From positions 1 through 37,158 of the forward strand of contig JAGLJF010000068.1 in assembly GCA_023142595.1 (NCBI GenBank): a DNA stretch of 37,158 nt, written 5' to 3'. Positions 17,894 through 26,104 of the stretch are shown here, in pieces. Made by a program: the position numbers and the translations under genes. Position 1 is the first letter of the stretch; each line of letters starts with the position of its first letter. The notes below the pieces were generated by a model that was not told the origin of the DNA, ran no database searches, and was given only the letters and a program-made list of their open reading frames with translations. Origin of the DNA: Minisyncoccota bacterium (GTDB lineage Bacteria; Patescibacteriota; Minisyncoccia; JAHIHE01; JAGLIN01).

Positions 17894-19159
17894 ATGCAAA
17901 AATTTATTATAAATGGTGGCAAATCTCTTAATGGTCAAATTGATGTTATGGGATCAAAAAATGCCGCCACACCAATTCTTTCAGCGTGTCTTCTTACAAA
18001 AGAAGAATGTATTATTGATAATATTCCTTTAATCAACGATGTCTTGAAAATGATTGAACTTCTTGAAAGCATGGGAGTTGAAACTGAATGGATTGAAAAA
18101 AGAAAATTAAGAATTAAAGCTGGGGACAATGTTGATCCTGAAAAAATGAATTTTGATATTGTAGGACATATGAGATCATCGATTCTGCTCCTTGGAAGCA
18201 TGCTTGCTAGGTTTGGAAAATTTAAGATTCAACAGCCGGGTGGATGTATTATTGGAGCGCGACCCGTTGGAGTTCACTTCGAAGCGCTTGAAGCGCTTGG
18301 AGCAAAAATCACATCAGAAAATGGATTTTATTGTTTTGAGTCTGATAAATTAATTGGCAAAAAAATTATTTTGAAAGAATTTTCTGTCACTGCAACAGAA
18401 AATTTAATGATGGCTGCTACGCTTGCACAAGGAACAACAACAATCAAAATTGCCGCCATTGAACCACATGTTCAAGATTTGGCTCGTTTTTTGAATAAAA
18501 TGGGAGCAAGAATTAAAGGTATGGGTGTTCACACAATTGAAATTCAAGGAGTTAAAAAGCTTCATGGAGCTGAGCATAAAATTATTCCTGATCCGATTGA
18601 AGCGGGAACCTTTGCAATTGCCGCTGCTGCCACAAAGGGTACTGTTGAAATAAATAATGTTAATCCTCACGAACTTGATCTGGTCATCGAAAAGCTTAGA
18701 GAAATTGGAACGAATATTGAAGTAAAAAATAATAAATTGCTTATTAAACCATCGTCAAAATTCAACGCAATTAAGAAAATTGAAACTAGAACATATCCTG
18801 GAATTCCAACCGACCTTCAAGCCCCTTTTGCAATTTTGGCAACACAAGCAGAAGGAACAACTCTTATTCACGACACAATGTATGAAGGAAGACTTGCATA
18901 TATAAATGAGCTGAATAAAATGGGTGCAAATGCTATCATCTGCGACCCACATAGAGCACTGATCACTGGGCCAACTCCCCTTTATGGTCAGGATATCACC
19001 AGTTTTGATCTTCGTGCTGGTGCAACACTCATTATCGCCGCCCTACTTGCTGAAGGAAAAAGTACGATTGATAAAATTGAACAAGTTGATCGAGGATATG
19101 AAAACATTGAAGAAAGGTTACAAAAACTCGGCGCTGACATACAGAGGGTTGAGAAATAA
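17894..19159 (+). CDS. murA: UDP-N-acetylglucosamine 1-carboxyvinyltransferase
   Basis: The first committed step of peptidoglycan synthesis: it transfers enolpyruvate from PEP to UDP-GlcNAc. The 421 residues match the family. The substrate-binding GSKNAATP lies at 20-27 (Lys22-Asn23). The catalytic loop QPGGCIIGARP contains Cys118, the residue alkylated by fosfomycin; because Cys rather than Asp is present, sensitivity is expected. DLRAGATLIIAALLAEG near the C-terminus is the other inside-out barrel signature. It is read divergently from murG. No Shine-Dalgarno site is present; a 12-base motif ATAACTTCAAAT (17879-17890) sits just before the start. Confidence 0.96.
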   Translation: MQKFIINGGKSLNGQIDVMGSKNAATPILSACLLTKEECIIDNIPLINDVLKMIELLESMGVETEWIEKRKLRIKAGDNVDPEKMNFDIVGHMRSSILLLGSMLARFGKFKIQQPGGCIIGARPVGVHFEALEALGAKITSENGFYCFESDKLIGKKIILKEFSVTATENLMMAATLAQGTTTIKIAAIEPHVQDLARFLNKMGARIKGMGVHTIEIQGVKKLHGAEHKIIPDPIEAGTFAIAAAATKGTVEINNVNPHELDLVIEKLREIGTNIEVKNNKLLIKPSSKFNAIKKIETRTYPGIPTDLQAPFAILATQAEGTTLIHDTMYEGRLAYINELNKMGANAIICDPHRALITGPTPLYGQDITSFDLRAGATLIIAALLAEGKSTIDKIEQVDRGYENIEERLQKLGADIQRVEK

Positions 19160-19176
19160 AAATTTTAATATTTATA

Positions 19177-19209
19177 AAAAAACAGTCTTTGTATCAAGGA
19201 CTGTTTTTT
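19177..19209. terminator. Bidirectional terminator between murA and the VOC gene
   Basis: CAGTC-TTTG and CAAG-GACTG form the stem core, flanked by A6 on the left and T6 on the right, so U-tracts follow the hairpin on both strands. It serves the convergent murA and VOC genes. Confidence 0.8.
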
Positions 19210-19238
19210 GCTTTATACTATAAAAACAAAATCTATAT

Positions 19239-19556
19239 TTATAAATTCTCAGTTTGGATAAATTCTATTGGAGCTCCATTTTCTTCAATAAATGCAACAA
19301 CATTACCTTCAGACGGACTATTTGGCTTTATAATAACTTTTTTGCCTTTTATAGCTTCGTGTATATCATCAACTTCAAATGCTATGTGAGGAACAGTTTT
19401 TACAATTTCAGGTAAGGGACAATCATTTTCATATCTCATCCATTCAATACCAAATTCACTTTTATCAAATCCAAAATGATAAAGTTTGTAATCTTTTAGA
19501 TACACTTCTCCTGGAATTGATTTTTTAGTCGGAATTCCAATGTGATGATAACGCAT
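19239..19556 (-). CDS. VOC-superfamily (glyoxalase-fold) protein
   Basis: A 105-residue protein with the N-terminal MRYHHIGIPT typical of the vicinal-oxygen-chelate fold, a middle VPHIAFEVDDIHEAIKGK segment and a C-terminal IEENGAPIEFIQ. The metal-ligand positions His5 (HHIGI), His71 (PHIAF) and the C-terminal Glu (APIEF) are retained. Members include glyoxalase I, dioxygenases and resistance proteins; the reaction cannot be assigned. It lies downstream of the candidate structured RNA. No Shine-Dalgarno site precedes the start. Confidence 0.75.
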   Translation of the reverse strand: MRYHHIGIPTKKSIPGEVYLKDYKLYHFGFDKSEFGIEWMRYENDCPLPEIVKTVPHIAFEVDDIHEAIKGKKVIIKPNSPSEGNVVAFIEENGAPIEFIQTENL

Positions 19557-19594
19557 TTTTTTATTTTTAATAATACTTTATAAAAAACTATATA

Positions 19595-19868
19595 TTAAGA
19601 AAACCTCGCTTCATTGTCTTTTAATAAGACTCAACGAGGTTAAAGTAGCACAACGAGGGGCTGTTTTCATCCCGGCAGATTATTTCTTGTTTTGCGCGCA
19701 TTTTAAACAAAAAATTGCTGTTACTTATTCAAAGCAAGTATATAATAAGACCCAATATGCATCTTTTTTTATCTCTGTCTTGTGCTAAAGAAAGAGAAAA
19801 AGAATAACTCCCCAAAATCTTTTTATATACTAGCTAATAAGCAATTAATCAATAAATGATTAACCGAC
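19595..19868 (-). ncRNA. Candidate structured non-coding RNA, partly 6S-like
   Basis: This 388-base gene-free stretch holds a transcription unit without a protein: a promoter (19875-19903), about 270 bases, and a terminator (19602-19641). The 5' part can fold into a hairpin TTAATCA/TGATTAA (19863-19845). Next comes a long rod: CTTATT/AATAAG (19841-19836 with 19729-19724), AGTATATAA/TTATATACT (19831-19823 with 19745-19737), a bubble of about 19 and 16 bases, then TCTTTTT/AAAAAGA (19803-19797 with 19768-19762) and an inner hairpin. A rod with a large central bubble is the plan of 6S RNA. The 3' part has GC-rich pieces and a doubled CCTCGTTG. I find no RNase P, tmRNA or SRP core motif. Identity as 6S is a guess. 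Confidence 0.45.
19602..19641 (-). terminator. Terminator of the candidate ncRNA
   Basis: On the minus strand AACCTCG (19641-19635) pairs with CGAGGTT (19608-19602), enclosing an inner stem GTCTT/AAGAC, and TTTCTTAAT follows. The outer and inner stems are perfect; the U-tract is moderate. Confidence 0.6.
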
Positions 19869-19874
19869 AATAAT

Positions 19875-19903
19875 ACAATATACTAAATAAAAAATCTTGT
19901 CAA
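19875..19903 (-). promoter_or_regulatory. Promoter of the candidate ncRNA
   Basis: On the minus strand TTGACA (19903-19898) and TATTGT (19880-19875) are 17 bases apart, starting about 40 bases after the glmS stop codon. No open frame of note follows before the VOC gene. Confidence 0.65.
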
Positions 19904-19944
19904 TAGAATATATTCTAAAAAATGTTTTATTAATCAATACGCCT

Positions 19945-21786
19945 CTATTCCACCGTCACGCTTTTTGCCAAGTTCCTTGGTTTATCAACATCAAAACCAA
20001 ACTCAATTCCCATATATGCTGCAAAAAGATGTAGTGGGATTGCAGTCAAGATTGGAGTTAACATTTCCAATGTTTTTGGAATATAAATGACATCATCAGC
20101 TAGATCTTTAATATCCTCATTTCCCTCAGTTGCAATTGCGATAATTTTTCCATTTCTTGCTTTTACTTCTTCCATATTACTCCACATTTTTTCATAGACA
20201 CTATCAGATGGAGCGATGAAAAAACAAGGAAAATTTTCATCAATCATTGCAATTGGACCATGCTTCATTTCTCCTCCTGCATAACCCTCAGCATGAATTT
20301 TATAAGCAACTTCTTTAAGTTTTAACGCACCTTCGCAAGCAATTGGATAGTTATATTTTCTTCCTAGATAAAGAAAATTTCTATATTTTGAATATTTTTG
20401 CGCTATTCTTTTTATATCTTCATTAGTGTCTAATACTTGATTCATTAACTTCGGTATTTTTTTTAATTCATCAGTAATTCTTTTTCCTGTCACCAAAGAC
20501 ATTTCACGAGACCTTCCGATATACACAGTTAAAAGCGCAAGTACTGTGATTTGCGACATTAAAGCTTTTGTCGAAGCAACAGAAATTTCAGGACCCGCAT
20601 GATTATAAACTCCTGCATCTGTTTCTCTGGCAATTGTACTTCCAACAGTATTCACAATTCCCAATGATAATGCTCCTTTTCTCTTTGCTTCTTGCAACGA
20701 TGCAATTGTATCTGCAGTTTCTCCTGATTGACTTACAACAAGAACAGCTGTTTTTTCATCAATAATTGGCTTTCGATATCGAAATTCACTGCCAATTTCA
20801 ACTTCAACGGGAATTCCGGCATATTCTTCAAGCATATATTCCCCAATCATTCCAGCATAATTTGCAGTTCCACAAGCAATAATGATAATACGATTTATAT
20901 TTCGTAATTTATCTTGATCAATAACTTCCAAACCACCCAATTTAGTCAAACCTTTTTCAGAAATAATTCTACCTCTAATTGAATTTTCAACAACTTCTGG
21001 TCCTTCAAAAATTTCTTTTAATAGAAAGAACTCGTGACCACATTTTTGAATCTCACAAACATTAGAATCAATTTTGCAATGCTCTTTGTGAATTTGATTG
21101 TTATTAGTAGTGGAAACGATTTTGTATTTATCTTTTTCAATTATGCCCATTTCATCATCATCAAGATAAATAACTCTGTCAGTGTATCCGACAAGAGCCG
21201 ATGCGTCAGATGCTACAAAATATTCACCATCCCCGACACCAATCACAAGAGGACTCCCCTTTTTGGCAACAATAATCTTATCCGGATCACTTTTTGAAAC
21301 AACAGCAATTGCATAAGCTCCTTCAATGTGTCTGAGGCAATTAAACACTGCTTGTTGCAAATTTCCATCAAAATGACTTTCAATTAAATGTGCGATGATT
21401 TCTGTGTCTGTTTCTGATTCAAACTTATGCCCAGATTTTTCAAGACTTTTTTTCAATGATTTGTAATTTTCAATTATTCCATTATGAACAATGAATATAT
21501 CTTTTTTACAATCATGATGAGGGTGTGTATTTTTTTCAGATGGACATCCATGAGTTGCCCATCTTGTGTGAGCAATTCCAACAAAACCAGTTATTTTTTT
21601 TTCATTTCTCATTTTCTTTTCTAAATCACAAATTTTTCCCACAGACCTAACATAACCCAAAGAGCCATCCGAATCTAAGATGGTCATACCCGCTGAATCA
21701 TAACCTCTGTATTCAAGTTTTTTCAAAGCACTTAACAAAAATTCATTTGCTTGATTTTTTCCAATGTAACCTGCAATCCCACACAT
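19945..21786 (-). CDS. glmS: Glutamine--fructose-6-phosphate aminotransferase (isomerizing)
   Basis: It makes glucosamine-6-phosphate, the entry to UDP-GlcNAc and peptidoglycan. The N-terminal glutaminase begins MCGIAGYIG, with Cys2 becoming the N-terminal nucleophile after Met removal; YRGYDSAG (31-38) and the HTRWATHG block (near 73-80) are typical. Two SIS sugar-isomerase domains follow (about 290-425 and 460-600), with SQSGETADT near 352-360. The C-terminus PRNLAKSVTVE is the conserved family end. The 613-residue length is normal. No glmS ribozyme core is visible upstream; a palindromic repeat lies there instead. No Shine-Dalgarno site. Confidence 0.97.
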   Translation of the reverse strand: MCGIAGYIGKNQANEFLLSALKKLEYRGYDSAGMTILDSDGSLGYVRSVGKICDLEKKMRNEKKITGFVGIAHTRWATHGCPSEKNTHPHHDCKKDIFIVHNGIIENYKSLKKSLEKSGHKFESETDTEIIAHLIESHFDGNLQQAVFNCLRHIEGAYAIAVVSKSDPDKIIVAKKGSPLVIGVGDGEYFVASDASALVGYTDRVIYLDDDEMGIIEKDKYKIVSTTNNNQIHKEHCKIDSNVCEIQKCGHEFFLLKEIFEGPEVVENSIRGRIISEKGLTKLGGLEVIDQDKLRNINRIIIIACGTANYAGMIGEYMLEEYAGIPVEVEIGSEFRYRKPIIDEKTAVLVVSQSGETADTIASLQEAKRKGALSLGIVNTVGSTIARETDAGVYNHAGPEISVASTKALMSQITVLALLTVYIGRSREMSLVTGKRITDELKKIPKLMNQVLDTNEDIKRIAQKYSKYRNFLYLGRKYNYPIACEGALKLKEVAYKIHAEGYAGGEMKHGPIAMIDENFPCFFIAPSDSVYEKMWSNMEEVKARNGKIIAIATEGNEDIKDLADDVIYIPKTLEMLTPILTAIPLHLFAAYMGIEFGFDVDKPRNLAKSVTVE

Positions 21787-21866
21787 ATTGTAAATATTAC
21801 TATATTATATAACTTATTAGATTCTCTAGCGTTGTTTATACTTTTGTAATTATTCTTATTAGCAAT

Positions 21867-22026
21867 TGTCATCCTCAGCTTGACTGGGGATCTAAAATAG
21901 ACTGAGATAAATTTTAATTTAGGCTTGATATAGCAAAAAGATACTAATCCTGGATTCCCGTCGGAGTTTATGCTGAATCCATTCGACAAAAGCTCAGGAC
22001 AAGTTTAATTCAGTGCGGGAATGACA
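21867..22026. repeat. Palindromic repeat element with TGTCATYC termini (family A)
   Basis: A 160-base element that begins TGTCATCCTCAGCTTGACTG and ends CAGTGCGGGAATGACA, so its termini are inverted TGTCATYC repeats. Internal pieces GGATTCCCG and CGGGAATGACA are complementary, and other short palindromes occur inside. Similar termini occur at 22830-22858 and inside miaB at 33176-33311. It fills most of the 463-base gap upstream of glmS; apart from this and a terminator at 22137-22183 I see nothing else in the gap. Confidence 0.75.
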
Positions 22027-22136
22027 AACAAGTTTAATATAATGTATATAATTGTTTTTAAAAAGTATAGGAAGCACCGTGAAATCTTACACACAACTTC
22101 TTTCATTTTAGTTTAGGAAAGGGAAATGGTCAAATA

Positions 22137-22183
22137 AAAAAGAAAAAAGAATAGATATTATTGCCCTTATAGGCTATCTATTC
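22137..22183 (-). terminator. Terminator of the orphan gene at 22250-22669
   Basis: On the minus strand GAATAGATA (22183-22175) pairs perfectly with TATCTATTC (22057 offset: 22157-22149), with an inner GCC/GGC, and TTTTTTCTTTTTT follows. This is a strong intrinsic terminator. Confidence 0.85.
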
Positions 22184-22249
22184 ATGAAATTTTTTATTCT
22201 ACGGTTCTGTTGAGATTCCAGATTTTTTAGTATCAAACTGGTTTGGATT

Positions 22250-22669
22250 TTATAGTAGTCCTGCAATTCTATTTGCAGCATCATCTATTTTTTTATAAGT
22301 TCCTCCTATGTTTCTATCTCCACAAAGTAGTCCTGAATAACTTCCTGCAACGATGCTCTTAGATAGAACAATTATATATACTGTCGGACCAGCCCGTTTT
22401 ATTGTAATAAATAAGTTACCTAGATTTCTAATATGTCTTGTCGTTCGCATGTTTACAGCTGCATCTTTTAATAAAACTTTATTTACAGAATCTTCTACAG
22501 AAAGAAACGCTATACTCAATTCACTAGTAATTCGAGATTTATTTAACACACCTTCTGATTCGATGAATATTCCATCTCCTGCAACAACTACATGAATTAT
22601 TTCCTCAGACTGCAATTCATTTAGTATTGCCTCGATTTCTTCTATTCCATCATTAATAGACACTTTCAT
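22250..22669 (-). CDS. Hypothetical protein, 139 residues
   Basis: A small soluble alpha/beta protein that I do not recognise. An N-terminal helix (GIEEIEAILNELQSEE) is followed by strands around IIHVVVAGDGIFIESEG, a helical middle, strands LFITIKRAGP and VYIIVLSKS, and a C-terminal helix. The order loosely recalls roadblock/profilin-like folds, but this is not established. The start is set by a perfect AGGAGG site 8 bases upstream. It is a single-gene unit with its own strong terminator, flanked by family A repeats on both sides, and unlike neighbouring genes it carries a Shine-Dalgarno site. Confidence 0.7.
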   Translation of the reverse strand: MKVSINDGIEEIEAILNELQSEEIIHVVVAGDGIFIESEGVLNKSRITSELSIAFLSVEDSVNKVLLKDAAVNMRTTRHIRNLGNLFITIKRAGPTVYIIVLSKSIVAGSYSGLLCGDRNIGGTYKKIDDAANRIAGLL

Positions 22670-22829
22670 CTTTTTATCCTCCTGTATCCGTCTGGTTTTT
22701 TATAAAATTAAGAACCATTTTTACAACAATCTTTTCAAAAAGAATATCGCGAAAATAATTCTTAATATATTTAGGAGACTCTGATAAACTAATAAATTTC
22801 AATTTTATAATTTATTTTTTGCCTTAAAT

Positions 22830-22858
22830 CCTAGATTCCCGACTTCTCGGGAATGACA
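22830..22858. repeat. Short palindromic repeat (family A type)
   Basis: ATTCCCGA and TCGGGAAT form a perfect 8-bp stem around CTTC, and the element ends GGGAATGACA, matching the end of the repeat at 21867-22026. It lies 41 bases beyond the rnc stop codon. Confidence 0.65.
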
Positions 22859-22899
22859 AAAACTGCGTTTTTCAGATTTATATTTTCAAAGAACACATC

Positions 22900-23586
22900 T
22901 TACCACTCTTTCGCTTCCAAACCATTTTCAGCTGCTTTTCTTTGTGCTGCTTGCTTTGAAATTCCTTCTCCCTCGGCAATTTTTTCTTCGCCAAGAAAAA
23001 CTCCAATCAGAAAATGTTTATCGTGATCAGGCCCCCACTCTCTGATAACTTTGTAAGCAGGAGTAACTCCAACTTTGTCCTGAGCAATTTCTTGAAAAGT
23101 GCTTTTTGGATCTTGATATAATTTTTCCTCCAAAACATCATCCATTTTGCTCAGGAAATACTTTTCGATAAATTTCTTTGATTGGTCATATCCTTGATCA
23201 AGATAAATTGCACCAATAACTGCTTCAAGCGCATTGGCAATGATATATTGTCGAGCTCTTCCAGTGTCTTTCGACTCTCCCTTGCTCATTAATAAATAAT
23301 CTTCCAGACCAATTTCAACTGAAATTTTGGCAAGCATCTTACGATTTACCAGAGCCGCTCGATAATTCGTCAATTCTCCTTCAGGATTTGAAAATGTATT
23401 ATATAAAAATTCTGTCGTAACAAGCTCCAAAACTGCATCGCCCAAAAATTCCAATCTCTCGTTTTGATCAAGTTCAAAATTCTTATGCTCATTTATATAC
23501 GAACGATGAACTAGGGCTTGTTGTAAAAGATCTTTATTTTTAAATTTTACTTCTATTATTTTTTCAAGTTTTTCTAAACTATCCAT
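22900..23586 (-). CDS. rnc: Ribonuclease III
   Basis: It cleaves double-stranded RNA, including rRNA precursors. The signature NERLEFLGDAVLEL (43-56) carries catalytic acidic residues, and a second cluster is near EAVIGAIYLD (about 116-125). A double-stranded RNA-binding domain occupies about 157-226 (DPKSTFQEIAQDK to AAQRKAAENGLE). The 228 residues are normal. It begins 15 bases after nusB, with no Shine-Dalgarno site, so it belongs to the rpmF-nusB-rnc unit of RNA and ribosome genes. Confidence 0.96.
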   Translation of the reverse strand: MDSLEKLEKIIEVKFKNKDLLQQALVHRSYINEHKNFELDQNERLEFLGDAVLELVTTEFLYNTFSNPEGELTNYRAALVNRKMLAKISVEIGLEDYLLMSKGESKDTGRARQYIIANALEAVIGAIYLDQGYDQSKKFIEKYFLSKMDDVLEEKLYQDPKSTFQEIAQDKVGVTPAYKVIREWGPDHDKHFLIGVFLGEEKIAEGEGISKQAAQRKAAENGLEAKEW

Positions 23587-23601
23587 AATTAAATTTAAAT
23601 G

Positions 23602-24078
23602 TTATTTTTTATTTTTATCTGCATTTTCTTTTTTCTCAGTTTTTTCTTTATATAAACTTCCCAGCACTCCATTTATAAATTTCCCACTGGAATTTCCTCC
23701 AAATGATTTGGCAAGTTCAATCGCTTCATTAATCGCAACTCGTGGAGGAACATCCGTTCTTTTACTGAACACTAATTCGTAAATTCCAATACGAAGTATA
23801 TTTCTGTCAATTATTGTTACTTGTTCGATGGGCCATTCTGGAGCTAATCTTTTGATAATTTCATCTATTTTTTTCAAATTATCAAAAACTCCATTTATTA
23901 CATCAAAAACAAAATCATCTTTTTCTGCGTCAACTCCATATTCTTTGATATTATTTTTTACGATAATATCAAGCTTTTCTTTCTTCTTTGTGTCTTCACC
24001 TTCAAGAACGGAGATTTGAAAATCCCATTCATACAAGCTCTGCATTGTTATAGATCTAGACAAGTGTCTGTTAGACAT
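23602..24078 (-). CDS. nusB: Transcription antitermination protein NusB
   Basis: NusB binds boxA RNA with NusE (S10) and promotes rRNA transcription. The 158-residue helical protein starts [19 protein letters not shown], matching the RxxARxxAlQxLY family start. It contains [28 protein letters not shown] (near 112-140), the conserved C-terminal signature. A short Lys-rich tail ([15 protein letters not shown]) extends beyond the family core. It lies between rpmF (24 bases upstream) and rnc. Confidence 0.94.
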   Translation of the reverse strand: MSNRHLSRSITMQSLYEWDFQISVLEGEDTKKKEKLDIIVKNNIKEYGVDAEKDDFVFDVINGVFDNLKKIDEIIKRLAPEWPIEQVTIIDRNILRIGIYELVFSKRTDVPPRVAINEAIELAKSFGGNSSGKFINGVLGSLYKEKTEKKENADKNKK

Positions 24079-24102
24079 AATATCTCGTTATTTAAACTGA
24101 TT

Positions 24103-24444
24103 TTATTTGTCGCCGCGAACAACACTTTTCATTCCTTCTTTTTTGTCTTCTTTTTTACTCTCAGTCTTTTTCAGCTTTACAGCTTCTTTTTGAATTTTTT
24201 TCAAGTCTTTATTTTCCTCTTTGGCTTTCTTCTTGATAATTTTTGCTTGTTCTTTTTTTGGAAGTTTTTTTGTAACATCAATCACTTCTCTTTTTTTATA
24301 TTGACCACAAGCTAAGCATACACGATGTGGTTTTATAGGTTTTCCGCAATTTTCACACTTAGACAGATTAATTGCCTTGAGTGCGTGATGTGACCTTCTC
24401 TGACCTTTTGCTGCTTTAGTTAGTTTTTTCTTTGGATGTGGCAT
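24103..24444 (-). CDS. rpmF: 50S ribosomal protein L32 with Lys-rich C-terminal extension
   Basis: Residues 1 to about 53 are typical L32: [20 protein letters not shown], then a zinc ribbon with Cys30, Cys33, Cys43 and Cys46. Normal L32 ends near residue 60; here about 60 further residues, almost only Lys, Glu, Asp and Ala with hydrophobic spacing, follow to residue 113. The tail is predicted helical or disordered and highly charged. The gene leads the rpmF-nusB-rnc unit. There is no Shine-Dalgarno site. Confidence 0.93.
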   Translation of the reverse strand: MPHPKKKLTKAAKGQRRSHHALKAINLSKCENCGKPIKPHRVCLACGQYKKREVIDVTKKLPKKEQAKIIKKKAKEENKDLKKIQKEAVKLKKTESKKEDKKEGMKSVVRGDK

Positions 24445-24515
24445 ATAATTTATTCTTATTTAATTTTATTATTTATTCTTATACTACACTAGCTTATTTT
24501 ATTTTGCAAGTATCT

Positions 24516-25166
24516 TTATCTTTTATCTAGGTGCAATTTAAAAAGTAATTTCTCAATAGGACCAAAAGACTTTCTGTGAATTTTGCAAGGACCTTTTTTA
24601 CCGAGCATTTCCATATGAAATTTAGTTCCATAGCCTTTGTGTTTTGCAAATCCATAGCCAGGATATTCTTTATCAAGATTGAGTAATATCCTGTCTCTAG
24701 TTACTTTTGCGATAATTGAAGCGGCGCTGACAGAAAAAATGGTTTGATCTGCCTTTGGAATTGCCATTTGGCTTGCAGGGAAATTATCAAGAACGTTTAT
24801 GCCGTCGATTAATAAAAAATCTGGTTTATTGTTTAACTTTTCAATCGCTCTTTTCATTGCAAGTTTGGTCGCTTCGAGTATATTTATTTTATCAATAGTT
24901 GTTTCTGAAACGATTCCAGCAGACCAATCTAAAGAATTTTCAACTATTATTTCATAGAAGTATTCTCTTTTTTTCTCGGATATAGTTTTGGAATCTCTTA
25001 TCCCTTTGTCGGTTAGTTTTTTGAAAATTTTTGCATCAGGAAAAACAACCGCTGCAGCAACCACAGGACCTGCCAATGGACCACGACCAGCCTCATCAAT
25101 TCCAGCAATATATTTATATCCTTTTTGAAATAATTTTTCTTCTCTTGTAAAATCAGGAATAATCAT
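24516..25166 (-). CDS. rnhB: Ribonuclease HII
   Basis: It removes RNA from RNA-DNA hybrids and single ribonucleotides from DNA. The catalytic start GIDEAGRGPLAGPV (22-35) supplies Asp24 and Glu25; DSKTISEKKRE (near 58-68) and SAASIIAKVTRDRIL (near 147-161) complete the signature. The 216-residue length is normal. The ATG at 25166 has an AAGG 10 bases upstream. A better AGGAGG (25189-25184) fits a 6-codon overlapping frame starting at 25173. A strong promoter at 25285-25312 gives a leader of about 110 bases. Confidence 0.95.
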   Translation of the reverse strand: MIIPDFTREEKLFQKGYKYIAGIDEAGRGPLAGPVVAAAVVFPDAKIFKKLTDKGIRDSKTISEKKREYFYEIIVENSLDWSAGIVSETTIDKINILEATKLAMKRAIEKLNNKPDFLLIDGINVLDNFPASQMAIPKADQTIFSVSAASIIAKVTRDRILLNLDKEYPGYGFAKHKGYGTKFHMEMLGKKGPCKIHRKSFGPIEKLLFKLHLDKR

Positions 25167-25252
25167 TTTTCATCCTTTTCGTTCCTCCTGTTAAAAAATA
25201 AAACAATATAAAAAGCTCCTTTTACTTTATCTATTAGAGCCTCCTACTAAAA

Positions 25253-25270
25253 GCATCTTATACTTGATGC
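25253..25270 (-). promoter_or_regulatory. Hairpin in the rnhB leader
   Basis: On the minus strand GCATC (25270-25266) pairs with GATGC (25257-25253) around an 8-base loop, right at the 5' end of the predicted transcript. It could protect the 5' end; no known regulatory family is evident. Confidence 0.4.
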
Positions 25271-25284
25271 AATTTAGTATATTC

Positions 25285-25312
25285 ATTATAGTTTTTTTAT
25301 ATTTTTTGTCAA
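25285..25312 (-). promoter_or_regulatory. rnhB promoter
   Basis: On the minus strand perfect consensus hexamers TTGACA (25312-25307) and TATAAT (25290-25285) are 16 bases apart. Expected start is near 25278. Confidence 0.7.
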
Positions 25313-25395
25313 TAAAGGTTTGTTATTGAATACTAAATGAAATATGTTAGTAAACACTGTTTTTTTGGTAATAATCTTGAAGCTGTGTGAAAAAA

Positions 25396-25423
25396 TTGCA
25401 ATTTATCAACTATGATATATAAT
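25396..25423 (+). promoter_or_regulatory. Promoter for the membrane protein-dnaE unit
   Basis: TTGCAA (25396-25401) and TATAAT (25418-25423) are 16 bases apart, about 30 bases upstream of the ATG at 25454. Confidence 0.6.
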
Positions 25424-25453
25424 TAAGTCAATAATAATCATAACTTCAAATAT

Positions 25454-26071
25454 ATGGAAGAAGAAAATTTATCAACAAAAAAATATCAAGAATTTTGGGA
25501 TCGAGTTGATGGAAATTTAAGCGAAGGAGGTTATTCGGGATACAAAATGGCGATAATTGAAACTGAAAAAATTTTATTAATGGCTTTGACAGACAAAAAT
25601 TTTCCTGGAAAAGATATCGAGGAAAAAATTGATAGTGCAAAAATCGTACTTAAAAATCCTGAAAAGTTGAAATATTCACGGTCAATGTATAAAAAAATAA
25701 TTCAAGAGCCTGGATTTGATGTTTCTGAAGATGATACGAAAGAAATATTAACTGGTTATTATAATTCTGTTGCAGATCTTGTAAAAACTCAAAAGAAAGA
25801 TGTTTCGAAAAAAGAAAGGCTTGGATTATTTCTGCAAAGATATTTTGGAAATTTTCCTAGAAAAGCCAAAGGAATAATATTATTTGTTGCGTTTTCGTTT
25901 TTATTAATATTATTTTTGACAGACACTTCAACAGGAATCGCAATAACACAAGCACTTACAGATTTTACTAGATTTCTTTTTTATACAGTTATGTTTAGTA
26001 TTTTAAAAATACTAGCTGTTTTAGCTGTTATAATTGGATTGCTATATCTCTGGCAAAGTAGAAAGAAATAA
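25454..26071 (+). CDS. Hypothetical membrane protein, 205 residues
   Basis: A soluble N-terminal part (1 to about 135), rich in Lys, Glu and Tyr and predicted helical, is followed by two membrane segments: about 139-156 (GIILFVAFSFLLILFL) and about 180-200 (SILKILAVLAVIIGLLYLW). A basic SRKK tail follows. There is no signal peptide, so the N-terminal domain is probably cytoplasmic. I do not recognise the family. It begins after its own promoter, lacks a Shine-Dalgarno site, and carries ATAACTTCAAAT (25440-25451) immediately before the start, as murA does. It lies 33 bases before dnaE and is probably co-transcribed with it. Confidence 0.75.
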   Translation: MEEENLSTKKYQEFWDRVDGNLSEGGYSGYKMAIIETEKILLMALTDKNFPGKDIEEKIDSAKIVLKNPEKLKYSRSMYKKIIQEPGFDVSEDDTKEILTGYYNSVADLVKTQKKDVSKKERLGLFLQRYFGNFPRKAKGIILFVAFSFLLILFLTDTSTGIAITQALTDFTRFLFYTVMFSILKILAVLAVIIGLLYLWQSRKK

Positions 26072-26104
26072 ATAACTTAATTTATTACTTCAGAATTAAA
26101 CAAT

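Noticed and set aside
21787-21989. Possible glmS ribozyme upstream of glmS, and a minus-strand open frame in the same place.
   Set aside because: No ribozyme core sequence is visible, and the frame is a translation of the palindromic repeat.
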